From Proteobacteria bacterium UBA6156 (GTDB lineage: Bacteria > Pseudomonadota > Alphaproteobacteria > UBA2136 > UBA6156): a stretch of 25,776 nucleotides of DNA. Position numbers and translations under genes: made by a program. The stretch is taken from NCBI GenBank assembly GCA_002422365.1, contig DIUO01000018.1, positions 1-25,776 on the forward strand, given 5' to 3'. Position 1 is the stretch's first letter; every line of letters begins with the position of its first letter. Of this stretch, positions 7,390 to 14,060 are shown one piece after another. The notes below the pieces were generated by a model. That model ran no database searches. It worked only from the letters and a program-made list of their open reading frames with translations, and was not told the DNA's origin.

Positions 7390-8426
7390 GAGGTGAACTC
7401 CCAGGGTTGGCGGGGCAGGGTGGCCAGCGACTGGGCCAGCCATTGCGGGGTAAGGGTGAGCGGGGCGGCGGCGACGTTGCCGTTGTGGGATGCGAGGCCC
7501 AGCGGCAGGTTGGCGGCTGCTGCCGTGCCGAGCAGGGCGCCGTAGCGGGTGGTGCAATCGAGCCTTGTGGCGACCAGGCTTTGCAGGTTGAAGCGGTGCG
7601 CGGCGATGGGGAGCACGGCCATGTCGTCGGCGTTGAGGTCGGCCGGGATGACCAGATGGGCTTGGGCGGGAATGCCGAGGTTATCTAGCCGCTGCTTGAG
7701 CGCGGCGAAGGCTTGCGGCTGGTAGGGGGTGAGGGCGGGGGTATCTATGAGAAGAACAGGGCGCGGGCCGAGGGCGTGCATGGCGGCTTTGATGGTGTGG
7801 GCGCCGCTGATGAGATGGGCGGTGTCGCCGAGGGTTTCCGCCGTGATGGCGAGGGCTTCGAAGCCGCCGAGTTTATGGTCGTCGAGCGAGATAAGCCCGG
7901 CGTTGCGGCCCCCCTGGTGCAGCTGCACCGCCAGCTTGGCGATGAGCGTGGTTTTACCTGCGCCCGGTGGGCCGAGGAAGATATGGGCGTGGCCGGGTTT
8001 GAGGGTTTCGGTCGGCCCCCTAAAGCTGACCAGCTTGGAGAGCAGCATTTCCAGGGCCTCGGCCTGCGAAAACCCGGCCGATTGCAGCCCCGGCAGGGCG
8101 GTGGCGAGCTTGGCGATGAGGTGCTCGGGCAGGCCGTGCTGGTGGAGAACCTCGGGCAAGGAAGGAACCTGCCCGGCGGAGGCTGCGCCTGCCATGGCTT
8201 TGCGCGGGGTGGGCAGCACGGTGGCGGGGAGCGGGGTGGTGAGGGGTTCGACCGCGCGGCTGGGTGGCTCGGGCTCGTTGACGGCGGCGGTGATTTCTAG
8301 CGTTTGTTCGCCAGCCGCGTTGGTGACCTTGCGCGTGCTGAGGATGAGCGCCTCCGGCCCGAGCTCTTGCCGGATGATGGCGAGGGCATCGGCCATTTTG
8401 GGGGCGGTGAGGGTTTTGATGCGCAT
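7386..8426 (-). CDS. flhF: SRP-type GTPase FlhF, flagellar placement
   Basis: A 346-aa GTPase of the Ffh/FtsY class that positions polar flagella. It opens with MRIKTLTAPKMADALAIIR, the FlhF N-terminal motif, which fixes the start at 8426 although the frame is open to 8507. The basic/Pro-rich B-domain is followed by the helical N-domain and the G-domain: G1 GPPGAGKTT (152-160). G2 is degenerate (LDDHKLGGFEAL, 181-192, where DTYR-type motifs are usual). G3 reads DTPA (228-231) and not DTAG, and G4 reads TRLD and not TKLD. These changes suggest altered or weak hydrolysis. It overlaps flhG by 4 bp. It is the first gene of the minus-strand operon. Confidence 0.93.
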   Translation of the reverse strand: MRIKTLTAPKMADALAIIRQELGPEALILSTRKVTNAAGEQTLEITAAVNEPEPPSRAVEPLTTPLPATVLPTPRKAMAGAASAGQVPSLPEVLHQHGLPEHLIAKLATALPGLQSAGFSQAEALEMLLSKLVSFRGPTETLKPGHAHIFLGPPGAGKTTLIAKLAVQLHQGGRNAGLISLDDHKLGGFEALAITAETLGDTAHLISGAHTIKAAMHALGPRPVLLIDTPALTPYQPQAFAALKQRLDNLGIPAQAHLVIPADLNADDMAVLPIAAHRFNLQSLVATRLDCTTRYGALLGTAAAANLPLGLASHNGNVAAAPLTLTPQWLAQSLATLPRQPWEFTS

Positions 8427-8433
8427 TGGAGTG

Positions 8434-8461
8434 TATGTAGCATGGAACGGCTTTGGCTCAA
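8434..8461 (-). promoter_or_regulatory. Possible flhF promoter
   Basis: Read on the minus strand: TTGAGC (complement of 8456-8461), 16 bases, then TACATA (complement of 8434-8439). The expected transcription start would fall on or next to the flhF ATG at 8426. No Shine-Dalgarno sequence precedes flhF, so a leaderless transcript is conceivable. The boxes are only moderate matches to consensus. Confidence 0.3.
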
Positions 8462-8545
8462 AAGGGCTTCGTGTACTTTTTAGTTGTTGAAACAATCTGG
8501 GCTTCATTTAATTTGTTACGCTTCGCGTTATCGCGCCTTCGCTAC

Positions 8546-8672
8546 GGCCTTCGGCCTCGCTCTTGGCGGCCGGGTGTTCCCCCGGCGCCCCCATCTTTAG
8601 TACTAGGGCGAGGGGCCAAGTTTAATATATTGGCCCTCCCCCTAAAACCCCCATCCCCCTGTCTCCGTAAGA
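8546..8672. repeat. Hairpin mosaic with dispersed repeat copy B
   Basis: Consecutive fold-backs include GGCC-TTC-GGCC, GCCGGG-TGTTC-CCCGGC, and a larger stem in which GGGCGAGGGGCCAA (8606-8619) pairs with TTGGCCCTCCCCC (8630-8642) around an AT-rich loop. A TAGTACTA palindrome lies at 8598-8605. The last 33 bases (8640-8672) repeat positions 1-33 at 31 of 33 positions. This looks like an intergenic repeat element and not a gene. Confidence 0.6.
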
Positions 8673-8732
8673 TGGATTGGTGCGAAATTTAGCAGGTGCT
8701 TTGTGGTGAGGTCGAATCGCATGAACTTCCTG

Positions 8733-8750
8733 TTGGCACGGCCTTTGCAT
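8733..8750 (+). promoter_or_regulatory. Sigma-54 promoter of flagellin
   Basis: TTGGCACG-GCCT-TTGCA matches the RpoN consensus TGGCACG-N4-TTGCW without a mismatch, with the GG (8735-8736) and GC (8747-8748) exactly one turn apart. Initiation would be near 8760, giving a leader of about 20 bases that consists almost only of the ribosome binding site. Flagellin is therefore late-class and needs RpoN plus an enhancer-binding activator encoded elsewhere. Confidence 0.93.
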
Positions 8751-8766
8751 GAGTGAGGCAACAGAC

Positions 8767-8772
8767 AAGGAG
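8767..8772 (+). promoter_or_regulatory. Ribosome binding site of flagellin
   Basis: AAGGAG lies 7 bases before ATG 8780. It fixes the flagellin start there; an in-frame ATG at 8753 lies upstream of the expected transcription start and cannot be used from the sigma-54 promoter. Confidence 0.85.
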
Positions 8773-8779
8773 TTTGATC

Positions 8780-10348
8780 ATGCCGGTATCCATCACCGCC
8801 AATACCTCGGCCCGCTATGCGCAGGCGAGTTTAGCCCGCCAGAACGACGCCGTGACCCAAGGCACCCTGCGCATGAGCAGCGGCCAGCGCGTGCTGAGCG
8901 CAGCGGATGATGCGGCAAGTATGGCCATTGGCACCAGCCTGAAAATTGAAAATGCCGGGGTGGCCAGCGCCCTGCTGAACGCCACCAGCGGCACCAGCAT
9001 GCTGCAAATTGCCGATGGCGCGCTGGGGCAGATTTCGGAACTGATAACCCGCATGAAGGCGTTGGCCACCCAGGCCAGCAGCGGCCAATATGACGATGCC
9101 ACGCGGGTGCTGCTGGATGGGGAATTTCAGGGCATTAAGGCTGAAATTGACCGTCTGGCCAATGCCACGGTGTTTAATGACGTGAACATGCTGGCCGGGC
9201 AAAAGGATTTTGACATTGCCTATGGGGATGCCACCACTTACGGCATTGCCGGGGTGCGGTTTGACCAAACGCTGGTGACGGGGGACCAGAGCTTTAGGTT
9301 TGGGTATAACGCCACCACCGAGAATTTTACGCTGACGCGGATTGATGCGGGTGTAGCCCAAACCCAGACGATTAACATAACCGCGCTGCTGAACGGCACG
9401 GTGGGTGCGGGTGGCAACCTGGCCAATAACCAACAGCTGGAGCTGGGCTTTAGCCAACTGGGTGTGACCATGACGCTGGGCGCGGGTTTTTTGCGCACGC
9501 AAAACATTGCCACCGATGCGGCGGTGACGGACGGCGGCGTGATGACTGTGGCCAGCCAAACCTTTGCCCCGGCTACCAATCAGGTGGGTGTGGATACGGT
9601 AAGTGACCTGGTGGCGCTGGGAAGTGTGTTTAATGCGACCACGGGTGTGCTGGCCTTGCCGCTGGACAGTGATGGCACAGCGGTGACCCTGGCGGCGGTG
9701 CCGGGCCTAAGTTACAACGTGAACAGTGGCACGATTGGGGCGAGTGGTGCCGCCAGCGCCGACCTGGTGGGAGCCGGGCCGACGACCGTGGATGTTTATG
9801 CCGACATGGCCGCCGGGGGCCGGGTGCTGCTGGGCACCGTGACGTTGGGGGCCATTGCCGCCACCGGCACCGGCAGCGGTAGCCTGAGCCTGGAGGTGGG
9901 GGCGGGCCTGATGCTGGCCACCGACACTGGTGAAGTGACGGCCACCCAGCTGACCTACAAAGTGGGGACAGGTGTGACCGCCGGAATTGATACGATTAAC
10001 GTAAGCATACCCGCCATGACCTTGCAGGCGCTGGGGCTGGAAAACGTGCGCGTAACCACCCAAGCCAATGCCAACGAGGCGATTGACTTGCTGACCAATG
10101 CGCTGGCGGTGCTGAACCAGGGGCGTGCCACCGTGGGGGCCCAGCAGCTACGGCTGGAAGCTGTGGCGCGGAATTTAGGTGTGATATCGGACAACAACAA
10201 CGCCGCCAGGAGTGCGCTGATTGATGTGGATGTGAGTGCGGAAATTACGGCCATAACCACCAACACCGCCATGATGCAGGCCAGCCTGGCGATGCTGAGC
10301 CGCGCCAACCAGGTGCCGGATATTTTGCTGGGTTTGTTGCGGAACTAG
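8780..10348 (+). CDS. fliC: Flagellin (filament subunit)
   Basis: A 522-aa flagellin. The N-terminal D0/D1 helices (about residues 1-140) carry the conserved run NDAVTQGTLRMSSGQRV, AADDAASMAIG and IADGALGQISELITRMKALA. The C-terminal D1/D0 (about 430-522) has RATVGAQQLRLEAVARNL and ends with the helical tail ANQVPDILLGLLRN. Between them lies a Gly/Ala/Thr/Val-rich surface domain of about 280 residues that accounts for the size. It is transcribed from a sigma-54 promoter and seems to start the filament block (flagellin, 137-aa protein, fliD, fliS). No second flagellin gene is in the window. The symbol could equally be fla/fljK in alphaproteobacterial usage. Confidence 0.96.
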   Translation: MPVSITANTSARYAQASLARQNDAVTQGTLRMSSGQRVLSAADDAASMAIGTSLKIENAGVASALLNATSGTSMLQIADGALGQISELITRMKALATQASSGQYDDATRVLLDGEFQGIKAEIDRLANATVFNDVNMLAGQKDFDIAYGDATTYGIAGVRFDQTLVTGDQSFRFGYNATTENFTLTRIDAGVAQTQTINITALLNGTVGAGGNLANNQQLELGFSQLGVTMTLGAGFLRTQNIATDAAVTDGGVMTVASQTFAPATNQVGVDTVSDLVALGSVFNATTGVLALPLDSDGTAVTLAAVPGLSYNVNSGTIGASGAASADLVGAGPTTVDVYADMAAGGRVLLGTVTLGAIAATGTGSGSLSLEVGAGLMLATDTGEVTATQLTYKVGTGVTAGIDTINVSIPAMTLQALGLENVRVTTQANANEAIDLLTNALAVLNQGRATVGAQQLRLEAVARNLGVISDNNNAARSALIDVDVSAEITAITTNTAMMQASLAMLSRANQVPDILLGLLRN

Positions 10349-10390
10349 GCAAGGGGTAACGGAGACGTGATGTGGAGCACCAGATAACCC

Positions 10391-10804
10391 ATGGCAAAGA
10401 TTGGATTGGCGGCCGAACTGGCCAAGCAAGCTGCGCAGGCGGCCCGCGAGGAAGTGGCGGCGCTGAGTGGCGACGCCCCGGCCCCCGCCGCCGCGAAAGG
10501 GTGGCAAGTGCCCACGCTGGCGCAGGACTTTGGGCTGGACCAGGCCGTGCAACTGGCGGTGCTGCGCGTGGCCGGGCATTACCAGAAGGCGCTGGCACCC
10601 CAAGGATTGCAGGTGCAGATGGAAGAGCAGGGGGGGGCAGCCAACGCTGCGGCGGAGTTGCCACAGCAGGTGCCTACAATGCAGGCATTGTTACGCGAAG
10701 AGGGCTCCGGCAGGCTGGTAAAGGCGTATACTACCCCCGCCTTGTTGACGATGTTTGCGACCCAGCAGCAAGCCACCGGAGTGGTGGTGGATGGTCAGGT
10801 TTAG
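10391..10804 (+). CDS. Unrecognised 137-aa protein between flagellin and fliD
   Basis: I do not recognise this protein. It begins MAKIGLAAELAKQAAQAARE, has an Ala/Pro-rich stretch near residues 25-35, then a predicted helical segment LDQAVQLAVLRVAGHYQKAL (about 49-68), a Gln/Ala-rich middle and a C-terminal helix around TTPALLTMFATQQQ. No signal peptide or membrane span is seen. FlaG often occupies this place, but the FlaG core pattern is not visible. Codon usage resembles its neighbours. The best GGAG is 13 bases before the ATG, so translation may be weak or the start imprecise. Position suggests a filament or export role, which is inference. Confidence 0.65.
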   Translation: MAKIGLAAELAKQAAQAAREEVAALSGDAPAPAAAKGWQVPTLAQDFGLDQAVQLAVLRVAGHYQKALAPQGLQVQMEEQGGAANAAAELPQQVPTMQALLREEGSGRLVKAYTTPALLTMFATQQQATGVVVDGQV

Positions 10805-10968
10805 GCATGGCATGCAGGGCGTCAGGTAACGATGGCGGATACGGCCATAAGCCAGAGACGCCGCCGCTGCGCCCCACGCGCGCGGCCCATAGGCGGAGCA
10901 GGATGCTCCAGACACAACCCCAGGCCCTCGGCCCCAGGGCAACGACGTAGGACACGAGAGACACGATT

Positions 10969-12693
10969 ATGACGACCACGACCTCGCTTTTGAACACCAC
11001 CAACTTTACCGTGGATGCCAACGGTAAGCTGAAGGTTGGCGGGATAGCCTCGGGCCTGGATACCGAAGCGATTATTAACGGCCTGGTGGCGGCGCGCCGC
11101 CAGCCTGCGGTGAACATTGAAACCAAAATTACGGCCAACACGGCAACGATTAGTGCGCTGACAACCCTGAAAGGCTTGGTGAGCAACGTGACCACCGCGC
11201 TTGACCAGCTGCGCGGCAACCCCGGCAACAGCACCAACGTGTTCAATACCAAAACCATCAGCGGCAGCACGACGGCAGCGAGTGGGACGCCCAGCGACAT
11301 TGACAGCCTGCTGATTGCGACGGTGGACAGCACCGCGCAGAACATGACCCACAGCATTAAGATCCATAGCCTGGCCGCCGCCCACCAGGTGCGCAGCGAC
11401 AGCTTTAGCAGCACCACTACCGCGCTGGCCGACCAAGGTGTGACCGCCGGGAGTTTTACGGTGGGGGGGAAGACCATTACCGTTTCGGCAACCGATACGT
11501 TGCTGGACTTGCGCTCGAAGATCAATAACGCCGATGCGGGTGTGACGGCGAGTATCATCAGTGCCGACAGCAGCACGCACTATTTGGTGCTGACCAGCAG
11601 CGAAACCGGCACGGCCAACGCCATGGCCTTTGGCGGCGATGCTGCCCTGCTGGATAGTCTCGGCCTGACCGAAAACAGCGGCGTGGACATTAAAAACCCG
11701 CTGACCGAAGCCGCCGACGCGGTGATTGACGTGAACGGCATTACCGGGATTGTGCGCAGCACGAATGACATTAACGATGTGATTTCCGGCGTGACGTTGA
11801 GCTTGCTGAAGGGCGAGCCGGGCACAACGATTACGCTGAATGTGGAGCCGAATCTGGCGGCGATTAAGACATCGATTGCCGCATTTGTGGAGGCCTATAA
11901 CGAGGTGCGCGCCTACATGAACGACCAGCGCACTGCCGCCGACTGGAACGAAGACGGCACGGTGGATGATAATGAATTTGGCCCACTGGCCTATAACCAG
12001 AACCTGCGGGATGTGGTGGCGAAACTGGGTGAGCTGGCGGCCACCAGCGTGAGCGGTGCGGCGGATGGATATGCTAGCCTGGGCCAGGTGGGGATTGTGA
12101 TGAACCAGGATTTTACGCTGAGCCTGGATGATACGATTTTGGACGGTAAGCTGCTGACCAACGTGGACGGTTTTAAAGACCTGTTTGCCTTTAACAGCAG
12201 CGTGAGCGACAGCCGCGTGACCTTGTTGAGCCGTGGCACCGGCAGCCTGGGCAGCAACACCCTGGAGATTACCGGCACCGACGCCGACGGCAACGTGACC
12301 GGCGCCACCTGGAACGGCGAAGCCATGACCATTAACGGGCGTACCCTGACGGCTGCCGATGGTACGACACTGTTTTTTAATGGTGGCCCCAACCTGGGGG
12401 CGGTGAGTGGCATTACCGTGGACATGGCCAGCGGCTTGGCGGACACTTTTTATGGATTTTTTAACGAAACCAGTAAAAATGCGACTGGCACGCTGGCCAC
12501 CCAAATAACCGAACTGCAAACGCAGAACGAAGACATGGGCGACCGGGTGGATATTCTGGATGGGCGGATTGATTTGTATCGCACCAGCTTGGAGGCGAAA
12601 TACCGGGCGATGGAAGTGGCCTTGTCTCGGCTTGAAACCCTGCGCAGCACGATTGAGAGCTATATGGATTCTCTCAACAGCAGCAGCAGTTAA
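10969..12693 (+). CDS. fliD: Flagellar filament cap protein FliD
   Basis: A 574-aa filament cap (HAP2) that sits at the distal tip and guides flagellin polymerisation. The hallmark GGIASGLDTEAIINGLV lies at residues 24-40, with helices that carry D0 before and after. SIKIHSLAAAHQVRSDSF and DTLLDLRSKIN are standard FliD_N features, and the C-terminal domain starts around the IAAFVEAYNEVRAYM segment. The C-terminal helix with YRTSLEAKYRAMEVALSRLE is the typical coiled D1/D0. A 164-bp gap with no convincing gene precedes it; GAGAGA about 8 bases upstream is the best ribosome binding site. fliS follows after 26 bp. Confidence 0.96.
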   Translation: MTTTTSLLNTTNFTVDANGKLKVGGIASGLDTEAIINGLVAARRQPAVNIETKITANTATISALTTLKGLVSNVTTALDQLRGNPGNSTNVFNTKTISGSTTAASGTPSDIDSLLIATVDSTAQNMTHSIKIHSLAAAHQVRSDSFSSTTTALADQGVTAGSFTVGGKTITVSATDTLLDLRSKINNADAGVTASIISADSSTHYLVLTSSETGTANAMAFGGDAALLDSLGLTENSGVDIKNPLTEAADAVIDVNGITGIVRSTNDINDVISGVTLSLLKGEPGTTITLNVEPNLAAIKTSIAAFVEAYNEVRAYMNDQRTAADWNEDGTVDDNEFGPLAYNQNLRDVVAKLGELAATSVSGAADGYASLGQVGIVMNQDFTLSLDDTILDGKLLTNVDGFKDLFAFNSSVSDSRVTLLSRGTGSLGSNTLEITGTDADGNVTGATWNGEAMTINGRTLTAADGTTLFFNGGPNLGAVSGITVDMASGLADTFYGFFNETSKNATGTLATQITELQTQNEDMGDRVDILDGRIDLYRTSLEAKYRAMEVALSRLETLRSTIESYMDSLNSSSS

Positions 12694-12719
12694 GTGAGTG
12701 GTGAGGGGATTTACGGACT

Positions 12720-13202
12720 ATGAGTTATACTTCTAACCCCAATGGTGCGCGCGATATGGCGGGGCAATACCTGCGCCAGCAGATTGAACAGGCCAGCCCG
12801 ATTGAACAGGTGCTGATGCTGTATGACGGGGCGATACGCTTTTTGCAGCAGGCCAAGCTGGCGATTGAGGCGGGGGATATTCAGGCCCGTTGCAACGCCA
12901 ACCGCCGCGCCATGGAGATTGTGGGCTATTTAAGCGGGTTGGTGGACCCCACCACCGGTGATGAGGCGGCGCGGCGGTTGTTCGGGATTTATAACGGCAT
13001 GTTGAAGCGGATGCTGGAGATTGATTTTCAGAACAGTGCGGCGACGTGCGATGACCTGATGGAAGGATTTAGAACCCTGCGTGTGGCCACGGCAGCCGCC
13101 CTTGGCCAACAGCAGAGCGCCAAGCCCGGTGGTGCAGTGGTGAGTGCGCCCATGCCGGATGCCGAAGTGCTGGAAAAATTGCGGCGCAACGCGGTTGCGT
13201 AA
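12720..13202 (+). CDS. fliS: Flagellin export chaperone FliS
   Basis: A 160-aa four-helix protein that binds the flagellin C-terminus in the cytoplasm and prevents premature assembly. The FliS motif SPIEQVLMLYDGAIRFLQQA starts near residue 26, and helix 3 contains ANRRAMEIVGYLSGLVD. It is slightly longer than usual (120-140 aa) because of a disordered C-terminal tail of about 30 residues. It lies 26 bp behind fliD and ends before a GC-rich stem with a short T-run. Confidence 0.95.
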   Translation: MSYTSNPNGARDMAGQYLRQQIEQASPIEQVLMLYDGAIRFLQQAKLAIEAGDIQARCNANRRAMEIVGYLSGLVDPTTGDEAARRLFGIYNGMLKRMLEIDFQNSAATCDDLMEGFRTLRVATAAALGQQQSAKPGGAVVSAPMPDAEVLEKLRRNAVA

Positions 13203-13241
13203 AGGAAGATAGGGGGCAGATAGAGAAAGTGAGGACGCGGC

Positions 13242-13263
13242 CACCCCCTGGGGGTGGATTTTG
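13242..13263 (+). terminator. Candidate terminator after fliS
   Basis: CCACCCC-CTG-GGGGTGG is a perfect 7-bp GC stem (13242-13258) followed by ATTTT. The stem is strong but the T-run is short, so it may attenuate more than stop transcription. Confidence 0.6.
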
Positions 13264-13264
13264 T

Positions 13265-13317
13265 GCATGGTGTGAGGGCAGGGGGCTGGCCATGGCGCCC
13301 AAGCTGCGGCACCATGC
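13265..13317 (+). promoter_or_regulatory. Long-range inverted repeat before fliL
   Basis: GCATGGTG (13265-13272) and CACCATGC (13310-13317) are perfect 8-base complements 37 bases apart, and a GGGCAG/CTGCCC pair overlaps the arms. The region between also contains TGGCGCC-CAAG-CTGC (13293-13307), which has sigma-54 spacing but several consensus mismatches. It could be leader structure or an operator for fliL. Confidence 0.3.
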
Positions 13318-13328
13318 TGCCCATAAGC

Positions 13329-13334
13329 AAGGAG
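13329..13334 (+). promoter_or_regulatory. Ribosome binding site of fliL
   Basis: AAGGAG sits 1 base before ATG 13336 and 7 bases before ATG 13342. Only the second spacing is functional, so it decides the fliL start at 13342. Confidence 0.8.
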
Positions 13335-13341
13335 CATGGCC

Positions 13342-13890
13342 ATGGCCGATGAGACTGAAAAGCCGGACGCGGGCAAGGAAGAAGGTGGCTCTCAGGAGGG
13401 CGGTGAAAGCGGTGAAGGCGAAGATGGTGCTGCGCCCGCGGCGCCTGCCGGGAAGAAGAAGCTGCTGCTGATTATCAGTGCGGTGGTGGCGGTAATTGGC
13501 ATTGCCGTGGCCGTGGGGGTGGTGTTTTTTATGGGAGGGGAAAGCAAGCACGACGATGCCCACGCCGAGCCCGCCCTGCCGAATGTGGTGATTTATGATG
13601 TGCCGGAATTTAACCTGAGCCTGCTGGCCGATGACCCGACGGCGCGGCATTTTATCAAGATTAAACTTTCGTTACAGCTGAGCAAGCCGGGCGATAATGA
13701 GGTGGTGAACAAGCTGCTGCCGCGCCTGCAGGATGATTGGGGCGGGTTGCTGCGCCAAATGCGCGTGGGTGATGTGCAAGGCAGCGCCAACCTGCACCGC
13801 CTGAAGGAAAACCTGTTGCGGCGTGCGCGCCAGAGCCTGGAGCCGGTGGACGTGCAGGCGGTGTATATACGAGAGTTGCTGGTGCAGTAG
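13342..13890 (+). CDS. fliL: Flagellar basal-body-associated protein FliL
   Basis: A 182-aa single-pass inner membrane protein that surrounds and stabilises the stator. An acidic, Gly/Glu-rich cytoplasmic N-terminus (1-37) is followed by KKK and a membrane span (about 41-64), then a periplasmic domain with the FliL signature: a VIYDVPEFNLSLL strand, HFIKIKLSLQLS, a long helix, and the C-terminal VQAVYIRELLVQ. The start is chosen from the AAGGAG site. It precedes a terminator and the fliM promoter, so unlike many relatives it may be partly uncoupled from fliM. Confidence 0.94.
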   Translation: MADETEKPDAGKEEGGSQEGGESGEGEDGAAPAAPAGKKKLLLIISAVVAVIGIAVAVGVVFFMGGESKHDDAHAEPALPNVVIYDVPEFNLSLLADDPTARHFIKIKLSLQLSKPGDNEVVNKLLPRLQDDWGGLLRQMRVGDVQGSANLHRLKENLLRRARQSLEPVDVQAVYIRELLVQ

Positions 13891-13928
13891 GTTTTTAGGG
13901 GATTGTGCTGCGTAAGTGATAGCCTCTT

Positions 13929-13960
13929 AGGCATTTACGCGCGACAAATGCCTTTGTTTT
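13929..13960 (+). terminator. Rho-independent terminator after fliL
   Basis: AGGCATTT (13929-13936) and AAATGCCT (13946-13953) form a perfect 8-bp stem around a 9-base loop, followed by TTGTTTT. It lies 38 bases past the fliL stop. Confidence 0.8.
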
Positions 13961-13973
13961 GCGGTGCGGGCTT

Positions 13974-14002
13974 TTGCGGAGGGCGGTTTGTGTTAGTATG
14001 CT
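13974..14002 (+). promoter_or_regulatory. Sigma-70-like promoter of fliM
   Basis: Two readings overlap: TTGCGG (13974-13979), 17 bases, TATGCT (13997-14002); or an extended -10, TG-T-TAGTAT (13991-13999). The GTTTGTGyTAG core is shared with the region upstream of 21356. It follows the terminator at 13929-13960, which supports a separate fliM transcription unit. Confidence 0.5.
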
Positions 14003-14060
14003 GCCAACATAACCCTGATAAGGGGTGGCACGACAACGAAACCGGCGCTGAAAAACAACC

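Larger units (their letters stand above)
8427..8779. other. Gene-free 353-bp region between flhF and flagellin
   Basis: The stretch carries a possible flhF promoter (minus strand, 8434-8461), a mosaic of hairpins and the dispersed repeat (about 8546-8672), and the sigma-54 promoter and ribosome binding site of flagellin (8733-8772). An open frame of 79 codons runs through it on the plus strand, but it crosses several hairpins, lacks a ribosome binding site and has no recognisable protein features, so I do not call it. Confidence 0.7.

Noticed and set aside
8453..8692. A 79-codon frame on the plus strand before flagellin
   Set aside because: It runs across several hairpins and the dispersed repeat, has no ribosome binding site, and no protein features.
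10807..10950. A 47-codon frame between the 137-aa protein and fliD
   Set aside because: The product is Arg/Pro/Gly-rich without features and there is no ribosome binding site; the stretch is better seen as a fliD leader.
10822..12519. A 565-codon open frame on the minus strand opposite fliD
   Set aside because: It is a shadow of fliD: fliD has its family motifs and the antisense product has a composition (His, Gly, Arg, Val) typical of antisense frames in GC-rich DNA.
14022..14040. TGGCACG-ACAA upstream of fliM as a sigma-54 promoter
   Set aside because: The -24 half matches, but the bases at -12 read CGAA and lack the essential GC, so it is not a usable RpoN site.
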